From Argentina anserina (taxonomy: Eukaryota; Streptophyta; Magnoliopsida; Rosales; Rosaceae), in contig NC_065875.1 of assembly GCF_933775445.1 (NCBI RefSeq), forward strand, positions 9,251,001 through 9,315,000: a DNA stretch of 64,000 nt, given 5' to 3'. The position numbers were made by a program, and so were the translations under genes. Numbering within the stretch: the stretch's first letter is position 1; every line of letters begins with the position of its first letter. The notes under the pieces were generated by a model, which ran no database searches, was not told the origin of the DNA, and saw only the letters and a program-made list of their open reading frames with translations. Below, piece by piece: positions 12,021 to 21,822 of this stretch.

Positions 12021-13672
12021 AATGATGTAATAACCCTAATTTTCAAACAATATTTGAGTTTGATTTGAATTCTATAAAATTGAGAAATTTAATTAGAATA
12101 AATGTGAGTGATTGTGACGTTATGAAACGAGAAACGGGAACGTTCTCGGAACGCTTAATTCGAAAAACGTTACGTTTCCGAACGAATTTATCGACTTTTA
12201 TTCCGTCACTCGGTTATGAAAACTTTCTTCACAAAAGTTGTAGAGCTCGTCGATACGTGTTCGTGAGTATGTGACGCGTTCTAATCAGACGTCGGACGTG
12301 GAAGTTAGTTTTCCGATTTTGGAAACGAGTATAAATAGGATGTTTTGGTGATTAGGGTTTCCATTTCATGAAACCCATTCTCTCTCTTCTCTCCGCCTCC
12401 CTCACTCTTTCTCTCTCCCCGAAAACTCTCTCCTTCTCCTCAGAAAATCGCCTCCGTGCAATCTGCCCCCTGGGCCGCCGTGTCGTGCATCGCCGCTCTC
12501 TACGGCATCACGAGGCCCTTCGCACCAAACCCCGAGCTCGCGCCGCTCTGTCTTTCCGCCGAGAGTCTCCTCTCCCTCTCCGAGCCTTCCTCTGCATCAC
12601 GTCGCAACCTCTGCCTCCAAGCCGTCGCGTTCCTCACAGCCGGTCCCTGGAGCACCGTGTGACCTCCGCAGCAACCCTCAAGCTCGCCGCTGCTCGAATC
12701 GACCTCGCCGGCTTCTCACGCATCACCGACGAAAAATCGAGCTTCTGTCATTCGAATTGGGTAAAAATTGATGTAATTGAATTGTTGTTTGTGTTTGTTG
12801 GATGTTTGGGATTGATTTGGGAGATTTCTGGATCGATTGGAGAATGTTGGAGGAGAATCGGAGGTGTAGGTGGTGAGGGTTGAGCACCGCTGCCTTAGGC
12901 GGCGCGTGTGAGAGGGTGAGGTAGTGTAGGGGTGGTCTTGGGCCGTGGGAAGGGCGGAGGAAGAAAGGAGGATGGTTTTGGGGTGGCGGGGCGTCATACG
13001 CGCCTTGGTGGGTGTCGGCGCGTGGGGCCCACGCGCTGCCACAGTGAGTGGCGCGTGAGCGCCACGCGTGGCCTGCCGGAGGTTGCGCGTGTACCCCACG
13101 CGCCGCCACGTGCGGCGGCGTGAACAGTGTTTCCAGAAGGGTAATTTTGTAATTTATTTACGTACGGTAAATGTAAATGTAAATTTTATTTTACGTACGG
13201 TAATTGTAAATATAAATTACTTTTAGTAAAGGTAAAAAGTAATTTTAGAAGGGTAATTCGGTAATTATTATTTAATGAAACAGTACGTACATTTAAATAG
13301 TATTTATACGTACAGAAATACGTAAACAGTATGTACTCGTACAGAGATACGTATTGGATGTGTATTTGTACAGTAATACACCAATAGTAAATAACGTGAA
13401 CAGTGAATGGTGAACCGTGACAGTGAACAGTAAATTCGTAAAACCGAAAAATTGCTGAACAGTAACCGATTATTACTGTTTCGGCATTTAAAGGTTTACG
13501 AAACTATTCTAAATTCTTTTCTTATCTTTTCAAGGTGATCGATAAATCAAGGAAATGAATTATCTTTTGAAATTGTGGAATTACGCTCGAGTCGATAAGG
13601 TGAGTAAAATCTCACATATTTAAGAATCTACCCTTGCGGTGAATTCAAGATTTTTACAAGAGTTTAAATATT

Positions 13673-14102
13673 GAAATACGACATGTATATGATAAGTGGA
13701 TTATATATATATTCGTATAAATGGTAAATAAGTACCTATATATATAGTTTGCTATATTATATACTGTTATGAATTCATTGGAACTGGTCATTTCGATGAC
13801 GAGAATTATATATTGAGCATATGATTTAATTTGTACAATAATGAGTAGATTATTGTACATGGTTTTAACATTGAGAATTGTTAAATCGTTTTGTCTTCGG
13901 ACGTGTTTAAGAAATATGACATGTATACAATAAAGCGGATTATATATATATTGTATAAATGGTAAATATGTATAAATATATATAGTTTGTTATATTATAT
14001 ACTGTTAAGATTTTGTTTGTAAATTATGATCACAGTGGTGATGAGAATTATATATTGAGTATGTGATGAAATTTGTACAATAATGAGTAGATTATTGTAC
14101 GT
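13673..14102 (+). repeat. ~190-bp tandem duplication in solo LTR copy 2
   Basis: Unit 1 (about 13,673-13,862) and unit 2 (about 13,910-14,102) share, in order, GTGGATTATATATATATT/GCGGATTATATATATATT, ATAAATGGTAAATA, TATATTATATACTGTTA, GAGAATTATATATTGAG and AATAATGAGTAGATTATTGTAC. Confidence 0.8.
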
Positions 14103-14204
14103 GTTTATGTCTTCGGACCAGTCTTCGGACGTGTTGGCATGTCGGAACATAGCCTTTGGCCGGGCGAAAGTTACGATACAGTTAGAGCTCTAGTCTGTCT
14201 GCCG

Positions 14205-14448
14205 GACATCGGGTAACGAGGAGGTTGCCCGATGTCAAACATAGGGTAGCGAGGAGGTTGCCCTATGTCGGGTGTTGGGTAGCGAGGAGGTTGCCCAACG
14301 TCGGCGGTGTACTATGTGAGGGATAACAGAGGTGTACCAGCACTCATTAGTACCCGTATTATAAATACATTTGGGCATCAGAAGGGTTGCCCAAATTCTC
14401 ATGAGTACTTTCATTTTCATATTTTTGGGACACCCAGATGGGCTGTCC
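14205..14448 (+). repeat. array of five hairpins with constant loops and covarying stems
   Basis: Hairpin 1: GACATCGGG/CCCGATGTC (14205-14213/14228-14236). Hairpin 2: ACATAGGG/CCCTATGT (14239-14246/14261-14268). Hairpin 3: GTTGGG/CCCAAC (14274-14279/14294-14299). All three enclose the same 14-nt loop TA(A/G)CGAGGAGGTTG. Hairpin 4: ATTTGGGCA/TGCCCAAAT (14369-14377/14388-14396) with loop TCAGAAGGGT. Hairpin 5: GGACA/TGTCC (14428-14432/14444-14448) around a CCCAGATGGG helix. The stem bases change in paired fashion (CG to TA) while the loops stay fixed. Confidence 0.85.
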
Positions 14449-14762
14449 ATTGACTCATGAGTACATTTATATTTATTGAGTCGTGGTTTGGTGTATATGT
14501 TGATATGCAATGTATATTTTGTTTTATTTTACTCATACGAGCTGTGAAGTTTACCGGGTTTGTGTTTACAATCCCGGTGCACCAATTCGATGGTGTAGGG
14601 GATACTACTGCAAGTGTCGATTAGTGGGAAATCGAAGGACGACTCCGGAGACTCGAAGTTGTTCATTATCCTGCTTGTGGTGAGGGTTTTATTATAAATT
14701 TGTGAGACTTTGTGAGAATTTAATTATGAGTTGTGAGAGATTGTGAGAATTATTACATTTCA

Positions 14763-14947
14763 TGTTCCGGGAGAATTACTATTCTACCCTTGTGTGTGTC
14801 TTAGCCTAATAGGTTTCCTGTTAGGAGATAGATTAGCATCTCCGTAGTAGATTAGGACTCCGAATCCTATGGGATTGTGGTGTTGTAAATGCCTATATAT
14901 AGGCCCCCATATCATTCAATAATATACAAGTATTTCATCCTCAAACA
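14763..14947 (+). repeat. Copia 1 5' LTR (185 bp)
   Basis: Starts TGTTCCGGGAGAATTAC and ends CATCCTCAAACA. It contains a TATATATAGG box near 14,894. It differs from the 3' LTR at three sites. Confidence 0.95.
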
Positions 14948-14961
14948 CGTTATCAGCACGA
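14948..14961 (+). promoter_or_regulatory. atypical Copia primer-binding site (tRNA-Ile anticodon arm)
   Basis: Immediately after the LTR is CGTTATCAGCACGA. It does not begin with the TGG expected for pairing with a tRNA CCA end. Its complement (TCGTGCTGATAACG) matches the anticodon arm of eukaryotic tRNA-Ile(AAU) if inosine at position 34 is read as G. The analogous site in the relic near 49,146-49,159 (minus) is CGTTATCATGCAC. The tRNA assignment is inference from the known tRNA-Ile sequence. Confidence 0.6.
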
Positions 14962-15136
14962 AGCCCTAAAACCCTGAATCTTTTAGAGCCTTCCGAAATT
15001 TTTTTTTCTCTTCTTCCCGCCGCTGCCTCCTGCCGCCGCCGCAGCCCCCCCTGCCGCCGCAGCCCCTGCCTGCCCTCGCAGCCCCTGCCCCTCTCAAGCC
15101 CCGCAGCCCTGCAGCTCCGCAGCCCTACAGTCCCTG

Positions 15137-15345
15137 CCCGCAGCCCTGCTGCTCGCCGCTCGCCGCATTCGCCGCTCGCCGTTCGCCGCATTCGCCGCTC
15201 GCCGCATTCACCGCTCGCCGTTCGCCGCATTCGCCGCTCGCCGTTCGCCGCATTCGCCGCTCGCCGCATTCGCCGCTCGCCGCTCGCCGCACTCGCCGCA
15301 CTCGCCGCACTCGCTGCTCGCCGCTCGCCGCACCTGCTGCTCGCC
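15137..15345 (+). repeat. minisatellite in Copia leader (CGCCGCTCGCCG type)
   Basis: About 200 bp of near-perfect repeats of CGCCGCATT/CGCCGCTCGCCGTT units, strongly C-rich on the plus strand. The long open frames on the minus strand here (Arg/Ala/Glu repeats) are by-products of the repeat. Confidence 0.9.
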
Positions 15346-15455
15346 TCAAAGCATTCAAAATTGCTCCTCCCGCATATTCACGCAAGAGACGTGAAAGTCA
15401 CAAGCAAGGACTTCGCTCAAGAGAAGCTACTCCCGTATACTACAAACCTTCCAAG

Positions 15456-15801
15456 GTAAATTTTTATAAACGTTCCCGCTTTTGAACGTATAGATATATT
15501 ATATCGGGCGCTATTAGCCTTCTTCTTGTCTTAATTCCGGCCTTTCTTATAACGCCGATGAGACTATAGAGGGATGGGTTTCCCCTCTTGGTCGATGTTT
15601 TCTGTGTGACGGTCCTGGGGGAGTCACGATTGTTTTGAAAGGGAAGTTAATCGATTTTCGTGTGGTCGCCTTAGTGCACCGCTGTTTTGGGTGCGATCAT
15701 GAGTATCGCCGCTTGCATCGATTTTTTCTTGTGACCATATACGTCACCCCTTCTAATTCCTATTATACTTGAATCTAATCGATTCCGTATTCGTTTTGTA
15801 G
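15456..15801 (+). promoter_or_regulatory. predicted leader intron of Copia 1
   Basis: Donor CCAAG|GTAAAT at 15455/15456. The acceptor CGTTTTGTAG directly abuts the gag ATG at 15802. A nearly identical acceptor, CATTTTGTAG, abuts the pol ATG at 17836. Splicing from the same donor could therefore give either a gag mRNA or a pol mRNA. Predicted from sequence only. Confidence 0.6.
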
Positions 15802-16870
15802 ATGTCATCGCCATCTCGACCGGAATTTGGCCTTCTTGATCTAGAAGGAAAGGAATACCACCGATGGGTTTCCGACATGGAACTCGCGTTTGAGAGCCGA
15901 GGGATTGAAGGCATGTTTGCCGACCCTCCTGCTGATTTCCCACCTATGGCTAAGACTCAGACTCTCATCTTTATGAGACGTCACATCCATGCAACTCTCA
16001 AGAGGCAATACTTGAACGTAAAAGATCCTAAAGAATTATGGGACAAACTACGCTTGCGGTACAACAACGTTCATGATAAGCTTCTTCCTGAATTGACCGT
16101 TAGATGGGATAACATCCGTCTATTGGACTATAAGAGAGTGGATGATTTCAATCAGGATATGCTATGCTTGCAATCCGATCTTGGCACCGTTGGTGTCATT
16201 AAGACCGACCTAGATCTTCTCAATAAGACATTGGACACGTTTCCAATCAACTATGAGGTTCAAGCTCATACGTACTGCACTCATGTAGAAGAAGGGAAGA
16301 TCCGGTCTTTTGCCGACTTAATGGCACTCTTAGCTAAGAAGGAGAGACATTCTGAAATTCTCCTCAACAACAACAATAGACCTGTTGGCACTAAAAGAAT
16401 TTCTACGCCACAGGCTAACTATGGGAAAGCTCCTAAGCAAAAGAATCAATCAAGGAACGCTCCATATCAGCACCAAAATAACAACTCTCGTGGTGGGAGG
16501 CAACAAGGCCGATCTCGGCCTCGGTTCAATACATGGACCCGTGATGGTGGCGGCGCCGCACCCTCAGGGGGAGGCCGTCCCCGTCCCACACTTCAAGGAG
16601 GCCGTGCGCCTCCTAATGCCTCCACTTCCGGTAATGGCAAGTCTCCATGCTTCAAATGTGGCTCCTTTAAGCACTTTAATCGCGATTGTCGCGCTAAGCA
16701 AAGAGATGATCAAGGCTTACTCCGCCTACATGAAGTTTCTACAACCCGAATCAAATCATGTGGATGAGGACCATGAGATCGAGACTCACCATATCTCCAT
16801 GAAACCCGAGCCCCTTGCTTCTAAAGCTAGGCCTCCGGTTGCTACCATGGATACTCCCGACTTTGATTAG
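15802..16870 (+). CDS. gag: Copia Gag with CCHC zinc knuckle
   Basis: Capsid/nucleocapsid protein that packages the element RNA. The main frame (15802-16767, 321 aa) starts MSSPSRPEFGLLDLEGKEY, has a UBN2-type gag core (YHRWVSDMELAF...LWDKLRLRYNN), an Arg/Gly/Pro-rich RNA-binding region and a CCHC knuckle CFKCGSFKHFNRDC at residues 283-296. Just after the knuckle the conserved-looking tail continues in the +1 frame to the stop at 16868-16870 (KAYSAYMKFLQPES...MDTPDFD). So either a one-base change has occurred near 16,705 or a frameshift is used. A GC-rich insert (GGGAAPSGGGRPRPT) interrupts the basic region. The start is favoured by the adjoining 3' splice site. Confidence 0.85.
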
Positions 16871-17835
16871 TCGTTTTAGCTTCTTTAGCTTTATGATTCA
16901 AGTATCGTTATGGCCGACCGCCATTGTTATTTTCATTGACTTTGTAATAGTCTTTTTGGAATTAGAAGTTTATGTGTGATGTATTAAAGATTGGCATTCA
17001 ATAAAATTTCTCATTTCTTGCTTACAAGACGATCTCTTTGAGAATTTTATTTATCCGACACTTAGCATGATGATCAACGTGTGCAACTCACGTGGTTTTT
17101 AAATTGGACGCTTTTTGGGTCACATGAGACCCCAATAGCACTACATTGTGAATTTGGAACTTAAAATTCGGAAAACGAACCTCGGAACGTCGAAAACGAC
17201 GTCGTTTTGCCTTGGCCGGCCCCGGTTACTATTTCGGCGTTTCCGGCATGTTTTGCCGGCGTACTCGCCGTCTTCCGGCCATTTCCCGGCGTTTCCGGCA
17301 CCGCCACTTGGCTCCTGCCGGCGTCCCCTGTCGGACCTGAAGTCCCGGCCTCCATACCGGCCAGTTTCGACAGCCGCCGGCCCGTTTTTCCGGCAATAGG
17401 TGCCGCCGGTTTTCCACCGAGTTTTTCGACGATTTATTTTTTCGTCGTTTTCTCGTGATTCTTCCGGCATATTGCAGCAGCCCCTGCTGCCACGTTTTCC
17501 TCGTCCAAAATTCACCCGGTTTAGAGTTCTTTTGACATGGTTTTCCGGTTTGTTTTTCCGGTTTTCTCCAAGTCCGTTATATGCACTCACCGGTACTCTT
17601 TGTGTGTGTTTCCACACCATTTTTGGATGGTTTATACCACCCTCGTTTACTGTTTGGTATTTCACTGCTTCAATACCATGATTTCCAACTCTTTAGTTGA
17701 AGAATGTAGTACTATTGCCATGTGATACATTCGATGGGATCGACCTTCGTTCCGATTCCCTTTCTTACAATATCCTACGGCGTATTGTATAGAATTGTTC
17801 CCGTGTCGCTGACTCTCTTAATTGTCATTTTGTAG
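16871..17835 (+). other. gag-pol spacer of Copia 1
   Basis: About 965 bp between gag and pol with no conserved domain. Most copies of plant Copia have one continuous gag-pol frame, so a spacer is unusual. The middle (17,200-17,420) is rich in CCGGC motifs. The same spacer is recognisable in the old relic at 39,520-39,945. It ends in TTTTGTAG next to the pol ATG. Confidence 0.8.
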
Positions 17836-20800
17836 ATGTCCCGCGGTGAAATCGAATGTCTAGCTGATTGCGGAACCACCCACACTGTCCTACGCCACAG
17901 GCAGTTGTTCACGGATCTAGTGTTTTCGACTTCTTCGATGACTACAATGATTGGCTCGAAATCCATCATTCAAGGAAGAGGCACTGCTTCTTTCATGTTG
18001 CCTAATGGTACGACTCTTAACGTCGTAGACGCTCTTTATGCGCCGAAGTCTCCCCGCACCTTGCTAAGTTTTAAGGACATACGTGCCAATGGTTTTCACC
18101 TCGATACTTATGTTGAGAATGGAGAGGAATATCTTTGCGTTACCTCTGAGAAAGCAGGCCATCGCCGCATCTTAGAGAAGATGAAGAGTCTTGGGAATGG
18201 TTTGTATCTTACTTCCATTCGGATCTTTGAATCATATGCGGTTGAACGCAACTTTTGTGATTCGGACTCTTATATGCTTTGGCATGCCCGTCTCGGGCAC
18301 CCTGGACGTGATATGATGATTAGAATTCTTAAGAATTCACATGGTCATCCATTTTTCAAGTCCCGGAAGCGATTGGACGATCACCTCACCCGTGCTCCGC
18401 ACGGTGAGGCCGTGCCGACCCATGCACCGCATGGTGAGGCCGAGCATGCCTCACTCGGCAGCTCCACGGCTTTCATGCCGTCGGTGGCGGCATCCCCTCC
18501 TTCACAGGAGCTTGTGATGCCTCCCGTGCTTTCACATGCCTCCATGGCAATTTCTGATGCCCATCGCTCGTTTTGCAAAGCTTGTTCTCTTGCTAAATTT
18601 CAAGGAAGTCCTTCTTTTGCTAAGGCTTCAACCGAGAACATTCCATTCTTACAACGTATCCAAGGTGACATTTGTGGACCTATTCAACCAGAATGCGGAC
18701 CTTTTCGATATTTTATGGTATTGGTTGATGCATCGACGCGTTGGTCAGACGTCGCATTGCTATCCACAAGGAATGCTGCATTTGCTAAGTTATTAGCTGA
18801 GATCATCAAACTTCGGGCTCACCACCCCGATTATACTATCAAATCCATTCGTTTGGATAATGCTGGAGAATTTACCTCCAAAACTTTTGATGATTACTGC
18901 ATGTCTATTGGGATCGAAGTTGAACATCCCGTTCCTCATGTTCATTCACAGAACGGTCTAGCAGAGGCTACCATCAAGCGTATTCAGCTTGTTGCTCGGG
19001 CAATGGTTATGGGTACTAACCTGCCGGTCTCTGCGTGGGGATATGCAGTGTTGCATGCAGCGACACTTATTCGTTTCCGACCCGCGGCTAACCAAGCGTT
19101 TAGTGCGTACCAGATGGTAACTGGTTACGAACCCAATATTTCACACTTACGCATCTTTGGTTGCGCCGTTTATGTGCCTATTACGCCTCCGCTGCGTACT
19201 AAGATGGGTCCTCAGAGACGATTAGGTATCTATGTTGGCTATAATTCCCCAACGATTGTCCGCTACTTAGAACCAACCACCGGAGATCTCTTTACTGCAA
19301 GATTTGCAGATTGTCACTTTGATGAGACATGCTTCCCGTCGTTAGGGGGAGATGGGAATGTTATCATTCCAAATGAACGTCAGGAATTGACGTGGTGTGT
19401 CCCCACTATGTCTCATTATGATCCCCGCACTGCTCAAAGTGAGTTAGAAGTGCAACGCATTATCGACCTCCAGAAAGTCGCGGATTCGATGCCCGACGGC
19501 TTTGTAGATATTGCTAAAGTGACGAGATCAAACATACCCGCTGCGAACGTACTGGCACGGTTGGATGTCCCGAAATACGGGCGTGGAAGACAAGCTCCTG
19601 GACCTAGCAACGTTGGCACCGCCCCTGACAGTGGGACGGAGGCCGACGGCGGCACCACCGTACGCCGTGGTGTTGCCGGCGCCCCTTGTGGCGACGATGC
19701 TGAGATGGCCCAGCATGGAGCAGCTTCGGCCTCGGCTCCTCAAAGAAAAAGGGGGAGACCGATAAACTCTAGGGATTCAAAACCTAGAAAGAAGCGAATG
19801 ACTAAGGCACAGCGCGTCATCAACGATGAATCACCATCGTATGAAGTTGTCTCTGATTACAGCTACGTCCATGAATCAACTCAAGTGTTTCCGTGGGACG
19901 CTATGGAACCTTGTTTGATGCCAGAGAACAACGAAATCTCAGTGAACTACACAAGTGAGCAGTCGGTCCGAAACCGAGCCACTACATGCATTGATGACGT
20001 TTTCGCTTATTCCGTCGCACTTGAGATCATATCTGAAGACGACGTTGAACCTCGCTCTATAGCTGAATGCGAACGCAGAGCAGATTGGCCGAAGTGGAAG
20101 GAAGCAATCCAGGCAGAACTTGACTCATTAGCGAAGCGAGAAGTCTTCGGAAAGGTTGAATTGACTCCAAGAGATGTCAAACCTGTTGGACATAAATGGG
20201 TCTTCGTTCGTAAGCGTAATGAGATGAACGAGATCGTGCGTTATAAGGCAAGACTCGTGGCACAAGGATTCTCACAACGACCTGGTATTGACTATGAAGA
20301 GACTTATTCTCCTGTTATGGACATTATTACCTTCCGCTACCTTATTAGTCTGGTAGTGTCCGAAAGACTAAACATGCAGCTTATGGATGTGGTCACAGCT
20401 TATCTCTATGGGGATCTTGACACAGAGATATACATGAAAGCTCCTGAGGGACTACCTTTACCTCCATCAAGTGCCTCCAGACCACGGAGTGCTCATGCAG
20501 TCAGATTACGTCGTTCGTTGTACGGGTTAAAGCAATCCGGAAGAATGTGGTACAATCGGTTGCATCAATACTTGGTGAGAAGGGGTTACAAGAATGATGA
20601 ACTATGCCCATGCGTGTTCATACGAAAGATAAATTCCGGATTCGTCATCGTTGCGGTCTACGTTGATGACATGAACATAATCGGTACTCTTGATGAGATT
20701 GAAGAGACCGTGTCTTATCTGAAGTCGGAATTTGAGATGAAAGACCTAGGGAGGACGAAATTCTGTCTCGGCCTTGAGCTTGTGCATAGGGCCGACGGCA

Positions 20801-21822
20801 TCTTAGTGCATCAGTCAAATTACACGCAGAAGATGCTTCGACGTTTCAATATGGATCTATGCAGTCCATTGTCTACTCCCATGGTCGTCCGAAGTCTAGA
20901 TATCAAGAAGGATCCCTTCCGTCCTAAAGAGGATGATGAAGAAGTTCTTGGTCTTGAAGTTCCATACCTTAGTGCGATTGGGGCACTATTGTATCTTGCT
21001 CAATGCACTAGACCGGACATATCTTTCGCAGTGAACTTATTGGCTAGATTTAGCTCCGCACCTACGCTACGTCATTGGAATGGAATCAAGCATTTGTTTC
21101 GATACTTGAAAGGTTCCCTTGACATGGGATTGTTCTACTTTTATTGCAGAGAGAACACCGCCACGGTATCTCCCCACACCACCGCCGTTGCCGACCCCGG
21201 CCTTGCCGCCGTACGCCGCAGCGACGCCGCCGGCCGCCATGGCGTGGAGACCGTGCGCGGTGCCGAGAGCAGCCACCGGTCCCGTGCAGCTCTTTCCCCC
21301 GATGCAAAGACTCCAAACAACTTGTTAGTTGGTTATGCCGACGCAGGGTACCTCTCTGACCCTCACAAGGCTCGTTCTCAAACCGGTTATGTGTTTACCA
21401 TTGGGAATACGGCGATATCTTGGAGATCCACAAAGCAATCTCTTGTTGCTACTTCTTCGAATCACGCGGAGATCATCGCTCTCCATGAAGCAGTGAAAGA
21501 ATGTGTTTGGTTACGATCACTTGTTCGCCATATTCGTGATTCTTGTGGATTAGTCTCTACAACTGATCAACCTACGTGCATTTATGAAGATAATGCTGCT
21601 TGCATAGAGCAGACAAAGTTAGGTTTCATCAAGAGAGACAACACCAAGCATATTTCGCCTAAGTTCTTCTACAACGTTCAACAACAGAAGTTCTTGAATG
21701 TTCAGATCAATCAAGTGAGTTCAGAATCCAATGTTGCAGATTTGTTCACCAAGTCTTTGCCTAAATCTACTTTTATGAAACATGTGAAGAGCATTGGCAT
21801 GCGTCGTTTATCGGAACACTAG
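17836..21822 (+). CDS. pol: Copia Pol polyprotein (protease-integrase-RT-RNase H), intact frame
   Basis: 1,328 aa that process, reverse-transcribe and integrate the element. Protease: LADCGTTHTV, with the catalytic Asp at residue 11. Integrase zinc finger: HARLGHPG then CKAC, widened by a ~60-residue Ala/Pro/His insert. Integrase core: D278, D341 and E377 (DD35E, in GDICGP, RLDNAGEF and NGLAEAT). RT starts near KWVFVRKRNEMNE and has the YVDDM box at 942-946. RNase H: GYADAGY, NHAEIIAL and YEDNAAC. Extra GC-rich in-frame inserts lie near nucleotides 18,375-18,540, 19,600-19,750 (ending in a basic RKRGRP segment) and 21,150-21,305 (between RT and RNase H). All catalytic residues are present and there is no internal stop. 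The start ATG adjoins a 3' splice site. Confidence 0.95.
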   Translation: MSRGEIECLADCGTTHTVLRHRQLFTDLVFSTSSMTTMIGSKSIIQGRGTASFMLPNGTTLNVVDALYAPKSPRTLLSFKDIRANGFHLDTYVENGEEYLCVTSEKAGHRRILEKMKSLGNGLYLTSIRIFESYAVERNFCDSDSYMLWHARLGHPGRDMMIRILKNSHGHPFFKSRKRLDDHLTRAPHGEAVPTHAPHGEAEHASLGSSTAFMPSVAASPPSQELVMPPVLSHASMAISDAHRSFCKACSLAKFQGSPSFAKASTENIPFLQRIQGDICGPIQPECGPFRYFMVLVDASTRWSDVALLSTRNAAFAKLLAEIIKLRAHHPDYTIKSIRLDNAGEFTSKTFDDYCMSIGIEVEHPVPHVHSQNGLAEATIKRIQLVARAMVMGTNLPVSAWGYAVLHAATLIRFRPAANQAFSAYQMVTGYEPNISHLRIFGCAVYVPITPPLRTKMGPQRRLGIYVGYNSPTIVRYLEPTTGDLFTARFADCHFDETCFPSLGGDGNVIIPNERQELTWCVPTMSHYDPRTAQSELEVQRIIDLQKVADSMPDGFVDIAKVTRSNIPAANVLARLDVPKYGRGRQAPGPSNVGTAPDSGTEADGGTTVRRGVAGAPCGDDAEMAQHGAASASAPQRKRGRPINSRDSKPRKKRMTKAQRVINDESPSYEVVSDYSYVHESTQVFPWDAMEPCLMPENNEISVNYTSEQSVRNRATTCIDDVFAYSVALEIISEDDVEPRSIAECERRADWPKWKEAIQAELDSLAKREVFGKVELTPRDVKPVGHKWVFVRKRNEMNEIVRYKARLVAQGFSQRPGIDYEETYSPVMDIITFRYLISLVVSERLNMQLMDVVTAYLYGDLDTEIYMKAPEGLPLPPSSASRPRSAHAVRLRRSLYGLKQSGRMWYNRLHQYLVRRGYKNDELCPCVFIRKINSGFVIVAVYVDDMNIIGTLDEIEETVSYLKSEFEMKDLGRTKFCLGLELVHRADGILVHQSNYTQKMLRRFNMDLCSPLSTPMVVRSLDIKKDPFRPKEDDEEVLGLEVPYLSAIGALLYLAQCTRPDISFAVNLLARFSSAPTLRHWNGIKHLFRYLKGSLDMGLFYFYCRENTATVSPHTTAVADPGLAAVRRSDAAGRHGVETVRGAESSHRSRAALSPDAKTPNNLLVGYADAGYLSDPHKARSQTGYVFTIGNTAISWRSTKQSLVATSSNHAEIIALHEAVKECVWLRSLVRHIRDSCGLVSTTDQPTCIYEDNAACIEQTKLGFIKRDNTKHISPKFFYNVQQQKFLNVQINQVSSESNVADLFTKSLPKSTFMKHVKSIGMRRLSEH

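Noticed and set aside
12368..13123. Frames up to 171 codons on both strands
   Set aside because: They lie in the GC-rich leader-like part of a solo LTR with no recognisable protein; overlapping open frames on both strands suggest composition.
15125..15385. Long minus-strand frames rich in Arg/Ala/Glu repeats
   Set aside because: They are translations of the leader minisatellite, with several frames open at once; no independent coding signal.
17141..17681. Several open frames on both strands in the gag-pol spacer
   Set aside because: GC-rich CCGGC composition opens many frames; none has a domain, and the related relic does not conserve them.
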